From NCBI GenBank assembly GCA_010279815.1, contig QEOQ01000670.1:597382-661381 (forward strand): 64,000 nucleotides of DNA, written 5' to 3'. Source of the DNA: Brachionus plicatilis. Its lineage: Eukaryota > Rotifera > Eurotatoria > Ploima > Brachionidae. Of the stretch, positions 1 to 10,686 are shown one piece after another (the stretch's first letter is position 1; each line of letters begins with the position of its first letter). The translations under genes and the position numbers were made by a program. The notes under the pieces were generated by a model, which saw nothing but the letters and a program-made list of their open reading frames with translations, ran no database searches and was not told the DNA's origin.

Positions 1-768
1 TCTTTAAAAAAAATTTTTTTATATTTTTTGTTTGAAACAAAAAAATGGCTTCCCATTTAAAATACGCCAAGCTTTATTTCTAAAGAGAATTTTTAAATTT
101 ACAAATTAAATTAGAATTCATTTTAATTTTGAATAGAGAAATATGCATTGCGGGTATCATAAAGAAAAACTAGATTACTTTTTTCTAAAAGTTAAAAATT
201 GGATTTTTAAATACAATCAGCTGTTGCACTCTTAATATTCTCTGCACACTGCATAGAATATTTTTGCATCCTTGCATAAGCCGAATTTAGCTGATACTAT
301 CCATATAATTAAATTTTTTTATTATATTTTTTGCTCTAATATCCAAAATGAATTCGGCTAAAACAAAATTAAAATAAATACTAATTTGACGCATAATTAA
401 AAATTAAAAAAAGCCTGACTACTAGAGATGGGAAGGTAAAATTTTTCGTGTTGCTCTTTTAAAATACTCCAAAACGAGAAAAATTACAAAATTAAATTTA
501 AAAAAAATTACCTCGTTCCAACACCAAATATGCCATAATCACAAAAAAAATAAAAAATTCGATATCATCAATTTTTAATAAATATTAAAATTGAACAAAA
601 TTACTTTTTTTCTTAAAATTAATTAATTTATTTCTTCATTGAAAAAATAGAAATTTTGGGAAGCAAAAAAAAAATTTGTTATGTTTTAACATTTATAATA
701 GAAGCCTTAAATGACAAATGCATCACCATTTGGATATTTAAAGGTTCGAGTACAAAAGAAAAACTTAC
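1..768. other. AT-rich stretch, no gene seen
   Basis: Mostly homopolymer A/T runs with stops in all frames. If the minus-strand first exon proposed at 769-776 is real, this would be its first intron. No repeat or RNA gene was recognised. Confidence 0.5.
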
Positions 769-900
769 CTTGACATGTGAAATTGTGATTTATCTAACAA
801 TGCCGAGACACTTGGCGCTCTATTGACTAAATTGCTTGGCCTGCCCTATTAAAATTTTACCGGCTAGGAGATCATGCAGCCCCAAGCTTCATTAATATTC
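769..900 (-). other. Possible first exon of a minus-strand gene leaving the left edge
   Basis: Reading the minus strand, a stretch less AT-rich than its surroundings ends in a strong donor (CAAG|GTAAGT, exon end at 769) just after an ATG at 776-774, giving only Met-Ser and a split codon. This looks like a 5'UTR plus a minimal coding first exon; everything downstream would lie beyond base 1. No protein can be named. It could also be chance. Confidence 0.25.
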
Positions 901-1080
901 CTTACATAATTAAGTAGCTGATAAAGTGTCTGTATCAAGTAAAAACATAAAAAAAAAAACTAAAACTGTTCAACGCTTTTAGAAAAAAAAAATATGAATA
1001 AAAAATAAAATTAATTTTGGTAACCTAACCTACATTTAATCGACTACTTAACGAAAAAGCAAACTTAATTAACATTGCTC

Positions 1081-1400
1081 AAGCACATAAATATATTTTA
1101 TGAAGGCACAGCTCGGGGCGCGCGCACACACACACACTTGCTTGCAGATGTGCACAGGCGCCGCCGATTTGTCCCTCAAGCGCCTAATTTTAATAAAAAA
1201 TTCTCGCTTATCATCAATCAGTTGATTTATTTTTGTATATTTTATGTGCTTTGAAATTAATTATAATAATGGTTGGCATCCTTGAATTGATTGCAGTCGG
1301 TCCAGCTGTTCGGACCGAGCACGGCCGTGTTCGGTGGGTCACGTGATCCAGGGTTTCACGGCGGCCACTAAACACAGCGCTTTCAAAGTCATTTGGTGAA
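1081..1400. promoter_or_regulatory. GC-rich promoter-like island with an E-box
   Basis: A sharp local rise in GC (CG-rich runs, a CA microsatellite near 1120-1137, CGCCGCCG near 1160) within very AT-rich DNA. At 1338-1347 there is GTCACGTGAT, which fits the palindromic E-box/CLEAR consensus bound by bHLH-ZIP factors of the MITF/TFE/USF type. A comparable GC-rich patch lies upstream of the SAM-domain gene near 37.9 kb, so this is probably a core promoter, best explained by the possible minus-strand gene at 769. Confidence 0.4.
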
Positions 1401-1439
1401 GAGAAAAAAGCGAATAAAATTTAAAACTAAAGAGAGTGA

Positions 1440-1507
1440 ACGAGAAAACGAATGAGAGAAAAAGAAAGAAAGAAAATTAGAAAGAAAGAAAGAGAGAGAG
1501 AGAAATG
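1440..1507. repeat. Purine (GAAA/GA) microsatellite
   Basis: Imperfect GAAA repeats followed by (GA)n, all purine on the + strand. The stretch 1508-2601 after it is AT-rich and shows no gene. Confidence 0.8.
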
Positions 1508-2601
1508 GAGAAACTAGTACGAAAAATATGAAATTAAAATTTGGTATTTAGCTTAAGTAAAACAAAATAGAAAAGCTGAGAATTAAAGAGAAAAATTAAG
1601 TTTTTAATGAAAACCTGAATAGTTGGATTGTTGCTATTTTTTGTTGTTGATTTTTTTTTGTTCAATTCGACCTGCAACCCGGCCAAAGAACACTAACATA
1701 ACCAAATTAAACAGCATTGAATTATTGATTTTCTAATTCGTTTTCTAATCCTAAATTTGCTCAGTCTTCACTTGAAACATTATTATAAATTTATACCATA
1801 TTCTAAAATAAAATTTATCAATTCTTTTCTTATTGACAGTCGAAAAAATGAATAAAATATGTCAACAATTTATGATTAATAAATTTTCTAAATGACCAGA
1901 TGTTTTTTTTTTTCCTTTTTTCTTTTTGACTTAAAATTTAGGTATAACAGAAAAATGAGAAAAAAATAAGTTCCGCTTTCTGAATGAATTTAGTGCTCTG
2001 GTTTAATAAAGGACAACTGGTTTCTCTTTTCGGATGAAGCCCTCTAAATTAAATACAAGCAGCATATGAGGCCGTATGATACGAAGCCTTTGTCGACAAC
2101 TGAATTTCGTTTAGTCAAAGCTTAGCGCCATAAACAAACACTGCAAATAGCTTTGAAAATGAAAAATAAAAATTTAAATCATCTGAAAAAAATCATGTTT
2201 TTTTGGAGATAACATTTTGTGGCGGCATTGTTGCCTCAAAACTAACAAACCAAAAATTTCTCTATATTTATTTAGTATAAAATAATCTTAGGTATTAAAT
2301 AAAATACTATCATAATTAAGCATTATTTTATTGCAATGGATTCAATTATAATTTAACTCTAATTTATTAGAAACAAGAAAAGAGGCCATACATCGCAAGC
2401 CTATTGCCACTTTGGCGACCAGAAATACAAATGCATTTAAAAGACAATATTTGCCTATTTCTATTAAATTAAGGTCATTTGGTATTGATGCAAATTGTTT
2501 TTTGTTTTTTTTTTTTTTTCAAAAATTCAACAAAAAGGTAAATTTATAAATAAATAAAAAATTATTTTATTAGAAGAGAAAGTAAATTTTTGTATGCAAA
2601 G

Positions 2602-3828
2602 TTATTTTGGCAAAGCGTTTAAATCGAGCAACGATTTGTTCTCGTTGCAGTGTACGGGCCCAGAGCCGATTTTTGAATGAATCAAGTACTTGATTATTGT
2701 CGATTTGTTTTCACTAGTAAATTTTCTAACCAAATTCATTAGTAATACTTTTCTTGGTTCTTGTATGTCATCAAAATTTAGACTCTTCAAAAAATTTCCA
2801 TCCGCACTGGTCACTATTTTTTCACCCAAATCCGAATTGTTAAGATAAATATTTTTTATTAAAAATAACAATTCGGCAATGTGATGGTCCAGCACGAACA
2901 GGAAGCAATTGGGGCCGGCATCAAAGCTGTACGCCACTTTGAGCTCCGGGTCAATTTTGTTAAATTCATTAATGAATTGAATTATTTCCTTGGATTTGTC
3001 ATTTAAGTAGAAAAGAGGCGGATAAGTGTCCAGACAGACAGCGTGAAATGAATTGCTGTCTTGCATAACCAATTTGGCAAATTGGTCAAAATTTTTGTCT
3101 CCAATAAATTGTTGCATCATTTTCAATCTTTTCTCTTCGACAATTTTAACTCGTTGCGGCAGCAATTGACTTGTGAGCACTGTGTCCTTCATTCCATGGG
3201 TGCTGGAAACAGCTTTTTTGCCATCTTCAAGTATCAGCGCGACTATGTTCATCTGTGGCCAATGCTCAGCTGGAAATAGCGCTTTGGACAGAGAAAAAGC
3301 TGAATCTGTGGCCGTGTTCCATTTGACGAATCCGCCAAAGCAGCTTCGACATGCTGAGCCCGAGCCAAGTCTCGCCAGCTCACTCACATCACCATTGTAG
3401 CCAAAAGCTTTTGACAAACAGTATGCCAGGCAAGCAAATCCACTTGCCGAAGAGGCCATGCCGCAAGCGGTCGGAAAGTTATTGCTGCTACAAATTCTGA
3501 TCTCGTATTCAAAGGGATCTTGTAGACTGCAGTTTTGTCTCACTTTGTCCAGCATGGTGAACAGGCGTTTTTTGTTAATGAGATCGTCGGGCGATTTGTT
3601 CAAATCGCCGTCGTCCATCTCCTGCGTTGCACCGTTCAATGTAACATAAATTTTGTGTGAATTGGCCTTTATTAGAAGGATGGTTGTTCTTGAGCTCAAA
3701 ACGCTGGTGTCCAAGGTGATCGATATGGATCCATTTAGGGGAATTATTAGCTCATCGTCCGATTTACCCCAATATTTGATCAGTGCTATGTTCGGCGCAC
3801 ACTCATATGTTGCTGATATATTGTTCAT
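2602..3828 (-). CDS. MVD: Diphosphomevalonate decarboxylase
   Basis: Single-exon 408-residue enzyme of the mevalonate pathway; converts mevalonate 5-diphosphate to isopentenyl diphosphate with ATP use and loss of CO2. A GHMP-kinase fold protein: the N-terminal family signature PNIALIKYWGK is at about residues 12-22, the ATP-binding serine-rich loop FPTACGMASSASGFA at about 116-130, and the catalytic-Asp motif SFDAGPN near residue 300. Length is normal for the animal enzyme (about 400). The first Met gives the expected N terminus. It has no introns, unlike most genes in this window. No operon partner; the nearest gene on the right is tRNA-Pro, 1 kb away. Assignment is secure. Confidence 0.97.
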   Translation of the reverse strand: MNNISATYECAPNIALIKYWGKSDDELIIPLNGSISITLDTSVLSSRTTILLIKANSHKIYVTLNGATQEMDDGDLNKSPDDLINKKRLFTMLDKVRQNCSLQDPFEYEIRICSSNNFPTACGMASSASGFACLAYCLSKAFGYNGDVSELARLGSGSACRSCFGGFVKWNTATDSAFSLSKALFPAEHWPQMNIVALILEDGKKAVSSTHGMKDTVLTSQLLPQRVKIVEEKRLKMMQQFIGDKNFDQFAKLVMQDSNSFHAVCLDTYPPLFYLNDKSKEIIQFINEFNKIDPELKVAYSFDAGPNCFLFVLDHHIAELLFLIKNIYLNNSDLGEKIVTSADGNFLKSLNFDDIQEPRKVLLMNLVRKFTSENKSTIIKYLIHSKIGSGPVHCNENKSLLDLNALPK

Positions 3829-4809
3829 TGAAATTGAAAAATAAATGAATAATAAAATTTAGATTTTTTTAAATTGACTGAAATAAATTTAAATTAAAGT
3901 AATCATACCATTTCTTAGATTTTTATTTCAAAATTAAGTTGATAAAAAAATAAAATCCTTGGATTTTTTGACCCTAGTTTCAAGTATGGGGTGATATTTT
4001 CAATTTGCCCAATAAAGCTAGCTTATTAGTATTCTTTTTTTTTAAGTAAAAAAAATCTGTATTTTTTATTTTGCATAATTTTTGACTGCTTCTTTATTTT
4101 TTTTTGTTGAGTAAAGTAAACATTGTAACTATGTGCGCTTTTAAATTGAATTTTTTCATTGTTAAAAAACGATAAATAAATATAGATAATAGCTTTTTAA
4201 AAATTCATTGACAAAAGAATCAATTTTTCTAAAAAAAAAACAAAATAGTAATATTTTTACCCATTTAACTATGATAAATTGATTAGTCAATAAATAATAA
4301 TGAATTTTATAAATAAACTATTTTTTTTATTTAATTTTAATGATGACCTAAAATCAACATTAATCTATTAATAATTAATATTAGAAAAAAAGCTAAGGAT
4401 AATAAATAATTAATGACATTTAAAAGAGTTTTAAAAATTTGAAAAATGAAAAAATTAATTTTGAAACTTCGAATTTCATTTTCATGAAATACATGATTTC
4501 TACAATATTTTTTAACTTTAATATAAATTTCAAAAAAATTAATTTTTATGATTGATTTTCATTCTTTTTTATTTGTTTAATAAATGGGCTCAATCATTCC
4601 TTTCTTTATAATAATATCATTTTTGATTATGCAAATTTAATTCAATCATTTAAAAAAAAAAAACATTTCTAATATTTTAATTATTTTTTTAATTTTTGAT
4701 TTTTTGAATTTAAATTTCAGCCTAAACTAAAAAAATTTGCTGCTTTTAATATCTATTCTCCATGCAGGCTCGATTGATTTAAATAAAAATTAGGTGAGCA
4801 AAAATACAA
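3829..4809. other. AT-rich intergenic stretch
   Basis: Upstream of the decarboxylase and of the tRNA. Homopolymer-rich with no coding potential or repeat recognised; it presumably carries the decarboxylase promoter. Confidence 0.6.
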
Positions 4810-4881
4810 GGCCTGATGGTCTAGTGGTATGATTCTCGCTTTGGGTGCGAGAGGTTCCGGGTTCGATCCCCGGTCAGGCCC
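4810..4881 (+). tRNA. tRNA-Pro (anticodon TGG)
   Basis: 72 nt without intron. Acceptor stem GGCCTGA pairs with TCAGGCC (4874-4880), discriminator C at 4881. The anticodon arm TCTCGC-TTTGGGT-GCGAGA carries TGG. A-box-like TGGTCTAGTGG and B-box GGTTCGATCCC are intact, and a T-run after the gene (from 4882) would stop RNA polymerase III. CCA is not encoded. An identical copy lies on the minus strand at 10615-10686. Confidence 0.97.
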
Positions 4882-5160
4882 TTTTTTTTGTTCAAATTTA
4901 AACAAAAATGACATAAATTTAAATTTAATTTCATAACAAAAAAAAAATTTAGCCCATCCAATTTTTAAAATCTAAAATTAGATCATAGTTGTGAACCTTG
5001 ATTAATTGGGTCCGCATTTTATTTTTGTTCCATAAAATAAACTTAAATTTAAAATTCTTTTTCTAGTTAAATATTTACCAAATGGAACCATCATTCCTCA
5101 GTGATAGAAGGAATAAACGGTTAGTAACCAATTCCAAAAATGTCACATTCTCTAGACTTC
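4810..5160 (+). repeat. Left arm of inverted duplication (tRNA-Pro + 5' end of next gene)
   Basis: From the first base of the tRNA to roughly codon 25 of the gene at 5082, this segment matches 10350-10686 in reverse complement. The tRNA is identical, and the 200-bp leader aligns throughout with small indels and substitutions, including the shared TTTTTCTAGTTAAATATT just before the ATG. Sequence left of the tRNA does not match, so the duplication ends at the tRNA 5' end. Confidence 0.9.
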
Positions 5161-6101
5161 GCCAATCTCGACACAGCGTGGGTAATTGCCAACAATTAAC
5201 TGATACAAATTCAGAAAAACCTCAAATAATCAAGTCAAAATCACTAATGAGTGACCTTAGTCATTTGGAGACAAAATCAAATGGAACCTTCAACAACTAC
5301 TCAATTAATAACAAACCAGTCCAACCAATTATACAGTTCCCGGACGAAGAAGAGCCAAATCAGCTGCCAAAACCAAAACCAGCACCAAAACCTCTAAAAA
5401 CCATTCTTAAAAATCCACTTCCGGTCAAGAACTATCAATTGCCAAGATTCGGCTTCGCAAATGTCACAGTAACCAGAGAGACTGAAGTCGCTTTTCCGGA
5501 TGATAGATCAAGAACGTTTAGTAATAAAAATTTTGCTTCTAAGGAAAATTTTTTAGATAGCTTAAGTTGTGATGCAAGTTGTTCATCCGGCTTTAGCCAT
5601 GCTTATGTTCACAAACCAAAATCTGAATATTTAATTGAGCCCAAGCGACGCTGGAGCTATGACTATGTAAAAAGGGAGCCTAGTGACATTGTTAATCCGG
5701 ATATTGATTCACCGTATCTAGTTACTGATTCTAAAATGCTGAATCCTAAGAAAAAATGCATGATGGAAGAATGCAAATCAACTAGTTTTATCTTTAGCAC
5801 ATTGACTTCATGTGCCGAGTTTATCTACGTGATCTTCACCAATTTCAAATATTTATTTATATTTTATCTGGCAATTATTTGCTGTTTGCTGGCTTTTTGG
5901 ATCAGAATTCTGCTTTATGTTCTAAATTTTTTTAGAAGAGTGATTCAGATTTTATTTTTTCCCGTCCGGTACTTGTTTATTGATCACCTAATATTCTACT
6001 TAAGCAGAAATATTAATGAAGACCGAAAGCAAAAAAAAATTAATCAATCAGCTAATTTAGAATATGAAGTGTCAAATGGTATTTTGGAAAAAAATTCTTA
6101 A
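5082..6101 (+). CDS. Unrecognised protein with C-terminal membrane segments
   Basis: Single-exon 339-residue protein; I do not recognise the family. Residues 1-245 are polar and low complexity, with a Pro/Lys run (LPKPKPAPKPLK) near 100 and a Cys pair near 165. Residues about 255-310 contain two or three strongly hydrophobic helices (YLFIFYLAIICCLLAFWIRI, then VIQILFFPVRYLFI) followed by a Lys-rich tail, so it is likely a membrane-anchored protein with a large cytosolic N-terminal part. Start: the ATG at 5082 sits just after a conserved leader and is also the start in the truncated inverted copy at 10321-10425. It begins 200 bp after tRNA-Pro. No known domain; function unknown. Confidence 0.7.
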   Translation: MEPSFLSDRRNKRLVTNSKNVTFSRLRQSRHSVGNCQQLTDTNSEKPQIIKSKSLMSDLSHLETKSNGTFNNYSINNKPVQPIIQFPDEEEPNQLPKPKPAPKPLKTILKNPLPVKNYQLPRFGFANVTVTRETEVAFPDDRSRTFSNKNFASKENFLDSLSCDASCSSGFSHAYVHKPKSEYLIEPKRRWSYDYVKREPSDIVNPDIDSPYLVTDSKMLNPKKKCMMEECKSTSFIFSTLTSCAEFIYVIFTNFKYLFIFYLAIICCLLAFWIRILLYVLNFFRRVIQILFFPVRYLFIDHLIFYLSRNINEDRKQKKINQSANLEYEVSNGILEKNS

Positions 6102-7036
6102 AAATTTTAATTTTTAAGCTTTTTTTTTTTAAGGATTTTTGCCAATTATATCAGAACAAGTTTCTTCATTAACGACTTGAATTATTTGATTCTGAATTCA
6201 TGCATACATACAATCAATGTAACCTTTTAATAAATAAAATAAATAATTTTGAATATTTTTATTATTTACTCTTATTATCTTTTTTTTGAAAATATTAATT
6301 ATTCTTTAGATATTAGTGCAAAATAATTACTATAGTTACTAATACTAAAATTATCTAGGAACCCAGTCAAACTCTAGGAGCCCATTTCAACGCTAAAAAA
6401 GACAATTATAAATTGTTTCCCTCAATCCATGAGCCAGATCTTTCGTCATATCACTTGCTAAGGATGATTACTAACATTAACATCATTATGATACTTAAGA
6501 TTTCAATAAAAGCATTTATTTTTGCCACCATTTCATTAACCATATCATTATTTGATAAAAAACTTCTATTTTTTATTTATATATATTTTTTTATTTTTGA
6601 TATTTTAGTTTGAAAATTTTGAAATTTAAATAAACATCAAAAAAAATTGCAATTTTCATTTCTTTTTCTATTTTATCGTTATTTATTTTTTCGTTCTTAA
6701 ATAAGTACTACTCACAATTTTCTTCTCTTTTACGAGTCTTTATTTATAATCTCCAGTTCTGCTCGGTTATTATTAAAACAGGATCATCCATTTTTTGAAA
6801 AAAAAACACGGACCCATACTTACCTCCCCAAGAAATACTTAACCACTTCTCCGCCAAAGTTTTTCAAACACAAAATTTTATCAGCTTTCATACAATACAA
6901 AAATCTAAGCTCTATCTTATTCGGTTAAGTCTCCATTTAAGCTTGAAATCACATAAAGAGAGTTTTAAAAAGTTTATTTTAAAATTTCAAATTTTTTAAA
7001 TATTAATATTTTATTTTTCTAACTAATAAATTTTAG
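6102..7036. other. AT-rich stretch without a recognised gene
   Basis: 3' flank of the membrane protein gene. Short ORFs here (for example 6413-6613) are hydrophobic, low complexity and unconvincing. A slightly GC-richer patch near 6805-6860 has no assignable function. Confidence 0.5.
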
Positions 7037-7870
7037 TTATGAATTTTTTTCTCTGTTTGTAATCTCCGTTTCAGACCCTTTTTTAAAAAATTTCTCTTTT
7101 TTTCTTTCTTGTTGCTTTTGTCCTAATTTACTCCATACATTTGCTTTAACTTCGAATTTTTTGTACAATTTAGAAACATCATGGTCGACAGATCGGATCA
7201 TTGCTAATTTAGATGAGTTCATTTTACCATTGACCATCTCTTCAAGAAAGCTGAATATTTCAGTCAAATTATTTTTTGCTTTCGGGATTCTTTCTTTTAT
7301 TGAATTATTAAATTCTTCTATACCATTGGTCGTATAATACCTATTTAACTTAACTTATCTTAAATTGGGTCTTACAAAAAAATCATAAATCTTTCTGGCT
7401 TTATTTTCTAAGAACCAATCTGAAAAACTTTTCATATTTGATTTTTCTTTGAGTGATTCAAAATCAAGTCAGATTTTTCAATGTATTCTTTTTTGCTGTT
7501 GCTCACAATAAGGCTTTTCTCTTTTTCGTTTGTTGATCCAAAAATTAAAAGCAATATTTTCTCTTTATCAACATAATCAATTTCAAAATCCTTTAAAAAC
7601 TTTACTATATAATTTTTTTCTAAAAGGTTGCTTCAAAGAACAAAATCTGATTTTTAAATGTCTTTCTTAATGCTCCATTTAGTCCTTCACCATCATCGAT
7701 AATAATAAGCTTTATATCCAGAAAAAAAATATTTCGCTTTTAAATAAGATATCACTTTAAAATTTCACTTGTTCAGTAAAACAGTAGTAGCAATCAAAGT
7801 CTTTTTTCAAATGAACTATCAATGTACTCATAAAAATTGGATCCTGATTAGTACCATTAATATTAAGTGA
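7037..7870 (-). pseudogene. Decayed Mutator-like (MULE) transposase
   Basis: Reading the minus strand from about 7870 to 7037, fragments in different frames follow the order of a MULE transposase core: a segment around DQDPIF-like and YYCF residues, then IIIDDGEGLNGALRKTF (the D-x-x-x-A-L/N-A region holding the second catalytic Asp), then WFLENKARKIYDFFVRPN, then YYTTNGIEEFNNSIK (the classic TNNG[IL]E-x-[FW] signature after the last catalytic Glu), then a basic tail. Stops and frameshifts separate every piece, so it cannot make an active enzyme. No terminal inverted repeats were found. The identification rests on these motifs only. Confidence 0.55.
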
Positions 7871-9468
7871 CAAGTTTTGATAAGTAAAATACGACACATA
7901 AAAATAACCTTTAAAATAAATTAATTAAAGACTTTCCAAATCTAAAATTCGTTAATAAAGCTTAAAGTTTAATTTTTTACCCAAATTATAAGTACCAAAG
8001 GTAGTTTCAAAGTTAATTACTGAATAATATTTTTCAAAACTTCCAAAACGTACAAGATCAAATAACTGTTGGTCTTTAAAACAGACTATAATCAAATTAT
8101 CTTTTGTAAAATTAATTGATTGGACATAATCGCCTTATTTGAATTGATTTAGAGTAATAGAAAAAATAAAAAAATCTTATATACTTACTTTTTTTCATAT
8201 TAAAGATTGCATCGACAAAATTGTCTCTAGTAGAATATGTAGGTGCTAATAAATAAAAATTCTTCTTTTAATTGTTTTTCGACCAAAAGAAACATTTGAA
8301 AAGACGATCAAAACTTGATGGAGCCGGAAATTTATTCAATTTTATTATTTTTCTATGAAAACCAGGTTCACTTTTTGAAAAGAATGTTTTCCCAAAATTA
8401 CTTTCAGTTGTAATTTTGAGTTACTTTCATTAACTTGACATGCCAATTTTTTATTTTATAAAAACTTCAGTTTAGGTTCAGTTAAACTGTCTTTTTCATA
8501 AAATTATTTTTTTTCCAGTATTCCAATATGATCGATTTTCATCAGAAATTATATCATCATATTTTGTTAAATTCAAGTCAAAAACATAGTGACTTTATTC
8601 TAACTCATTTGGAAGGTTCATTGTTATTTAATGGTTAAATAAAATTGAAATTACATCTTTAAGTTCTAACTTTTCAAAATAAAAAAACCTAAAAAAGGGA
8701 TGTAATAATTTTTGTGAAAATTTAAAAAAAATTTTTTGAGTTGTAAACAATTTAAATATACTTGTATTTTCAGTAAAGGATTGAAAAAGGTCATCATTTT
8801 CAGCTTCACTGTTCAATTCCTGATTTTTAGTTTTATTTTTTATTATATTATTATTAAGCACAATCAAAATTCGCAGATTTACCGGACTTTAAAATTTTTT
8901 AGGAAAAATTAAATTTTGGTATATAAAAAGATATTTTTTCATTAAGATTCATCATTTAAGAACTCGTAATCTAAAGAAACGATCGATTTACCAAAATTTT
9001 TTTTAAATTTTTCCTCATTGAATTTAAATGATTTTTTTTTTTTTTAAATGCATAATTTTATTTTCTTTTGACAAAAAACTTCCAATTTTTAATTTATTCA
9101 AGTTTTTCTTTATTGAATTTATTGAAAATCTCCAATGATTCATTATTTACCGACAATTTTATTTATTGTAATATTAATGCAAATTTTTTTCAAATAAACA
9201 ATTTTTGAATTTTTTTATAAGTAGCAATTGATTCAGGTTCCAATGTTCATATGACTCCATTAAATCATGGAGATGAGTCCTCATTAAAATGACATTTTGT
9301 GCTTTAAAACAAATTATAAAAATAAAGTTACTTTACATCGGCAGCTTTCGAACTTCTATTTTAATTATTTAATAAAAACAGCTGACCCGCGGTTCGCCCA
9401 CCGGTCAGCCACCATCACTTAATTTTGAATTAAAAAAGTTGAATTTTCATGCAAAAAAAAAAAATATA
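7871..9468. other. AT-rich stretch, possibly remainder of the decayed transposon
   Basis: Contains a minus-strand ORF of 79 residues at 8628-8867, low complexity and Phe/Lys-rich, which might be an N-terminal remnant of the transposase, but no motif supports it. A GC-richer spot near 9385-9410 (GACCCGCGGTTCGCCCACCG) lies just left of the piggyBac-like element. Nothing else is recognised. Confidence 0.35.
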
Positions 9469-10240
9469 CCTCTAAGGACCGACGGTGTCAATTTGACACT
9501 TTTTGAATTTATTGCAAAATTTTATTGACATTTTGCCAAAATTGATTATAAACTGTTTAAATAAAATAAGTAAAAAAATTTGTAAATAAAATAGTCAAAA
9601 ATTTGAAATGTCTAAAAGAGAAGCTGGCCTAAAGACCCTTGAAGCCTTGAGAAACACCGATGACACTCAATTTATAGCCTCAGATGATGATGATGCGGAT
9701 TTTTTAGACGATCATAACTTTTTGGATGAATTTGATGAAGTTGATGCTGATATTGATGAGGATTCTAAAGAAAGAAATAGAAAATTCTTTTTGAAGAAGA
9801 AGTGGATGATACAAGCCAACATGTCATTGATTCGATTGAAAGTACAATCAATAGGGTAAACTTGGACCAAAATCTTGACAAGACAAAAAAAAATTGGAGT
9901 TGTTTGGACAAAGCTAAAGAATGGAGAAGATTTATCACTAAGAAAAAAAATTAATTTCAATGAGAGATCCGAACCAACCAGCTATGCAACAAGGAACATA
10001 GACAATACCAAGATATTAGCGTTTATGATGAATTTTGATATGTATATGCTAAATTTGATCGTACAATGTACAAATTCGACTAGGATGTAGAACTATAATC
10101 GACTTAAAATTTATTCAGAATAAAATATTTATTTTTTTTTACCAAAATTAGTCCTTTTAACTTTACAAAACCTAAAATTTGTCGAGTATTTTGCAGGTTT
10201 ATATAAAAAGTGTCAATTTGACACCGCCGGTCTTTAGAGG
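9469..10240 (+). mobile_element. Short piggyBac-like DNA element
   Basis: Bounded by 36-bp terminal inverted repeats at 9469-9504 and 10205-10240 (starting CCTCTAARGACCGRCGGTG) that differ at only a few positions; each contains a near-palindrome GTGTCAAWTTGACAC. Both ends abut TATA (9465-9468 and 10241-10244), which may be a 4-bp target duplication. At 772 bp it is far shorter than an autonomous piggyBac (about 2.4 kb), so it is non-autonomous. The internal ORF remnant looks like a piggyBac transposase N terminus. Canonical piggyBac elements use TTAA, so the TATA flank is atypical. Confidence 0.65.
9608..10090 (+). pseudogene. Truncated piggyBac-like transposase remnant
   Basis: Opens with an acidic stretch (ASDDDDADFLDD) typical of piggyBac transposase N termini. 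The frame shifts near 9790; in another frame, 9875-10090, the piece ending FMMNFDMYMLNLIVQCTN resembles the conserved F-x-x-F/D-x-x-x-x-x-LIV-x-x-TN motif at the start of the DDE_Tnp_1_7 core. The catalytic Asp region is entirely absent because the element ends 150 bp later. Non-functional. Confidence 0.5.
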
Positions 10241-10320
10241 TATAAAAAATATCGGGCTTTTGAGTGTTACATATTATACATATTTCACTATTTTTCAAAA
10301 AAAAAGTCCAAATTTAACTT

Positions 10321-10425
10321 TTACTCTATCGAAAAAATTGTCTTTACTCTCAAAAAAGAATTAACATTTTTAGAATTGGTGACTAACCGTTTATTTCTTC
10401 TATCACTGAGAAATAATGATTCCAT
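10321..10425 (-). pseudogene. Truncated inverted copy of the 5082 gene start
   Basis: Minus-strand ATG at 10425 opens 34 codons. The first 20 (MESLFLSDRRNKRLVTNSKN) match the start of the membrane protein at 5082 with two substitutions; after that the similarity stops and an unrelated tail runs to TAA at 10321-10323. It is a 5' fragment carried on the inverted duplication, together with its leader and the upstream tRNA. Confidence 0.85.
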
Positions 10426-10686
10426 TTGGTAAATATTTAACTAGAAAAAGAATTTTATTTAATGGAACAAAAATGATAAGAGGACCGAATTAATCTAGGT
10501 TCACAACTTACTGATCCAATTTAAGATTTGAAAAAAAATTGGATGGGGTGAATTTTTTAAATGTTATGAAATTGAATTTAAATTTATGTCATTGTTTAAA
10601 TTTGAGCAAAAAATGGGCCTGACCGGGGATCGAACCCGGAACCTCTCGCACCCAAAGCGAGAATCATACCACTAGACCATCAGGCC
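10350..10686 (-). repeat. Right arm of inverted duplication
   Basis: Reverse-complement counterpart of 4810-5160. It spans the tRNA-Pro copy, the leader and the first codons of the 5082 gene. The two arms are about 5.2 kb apart and enclose the MULE remnant and the piggyBac-like element. Confidence 0.9.
10615..10686 (-). tRNA. tRNA-Pro (anticodon TGG), second copy
   Basis: Identical over all 72 nt to the copy at 4810-4881, in opposite orientation, with intact acceptor, D, anticodon (TGG) and T arms and a T6 run downstream on the minus strand. Full identity, although the adjoining leader has diverged, suggests selection or gene conversion keeps it functional. Confidence 0.96.

Noticed and set aside
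4810..4881. The tRNA copies as tRNA-derived SINEs
   Set aside because: Both are intact and identical, and the duplicated flank is a gene leader rather than a SINE body or A-tail.
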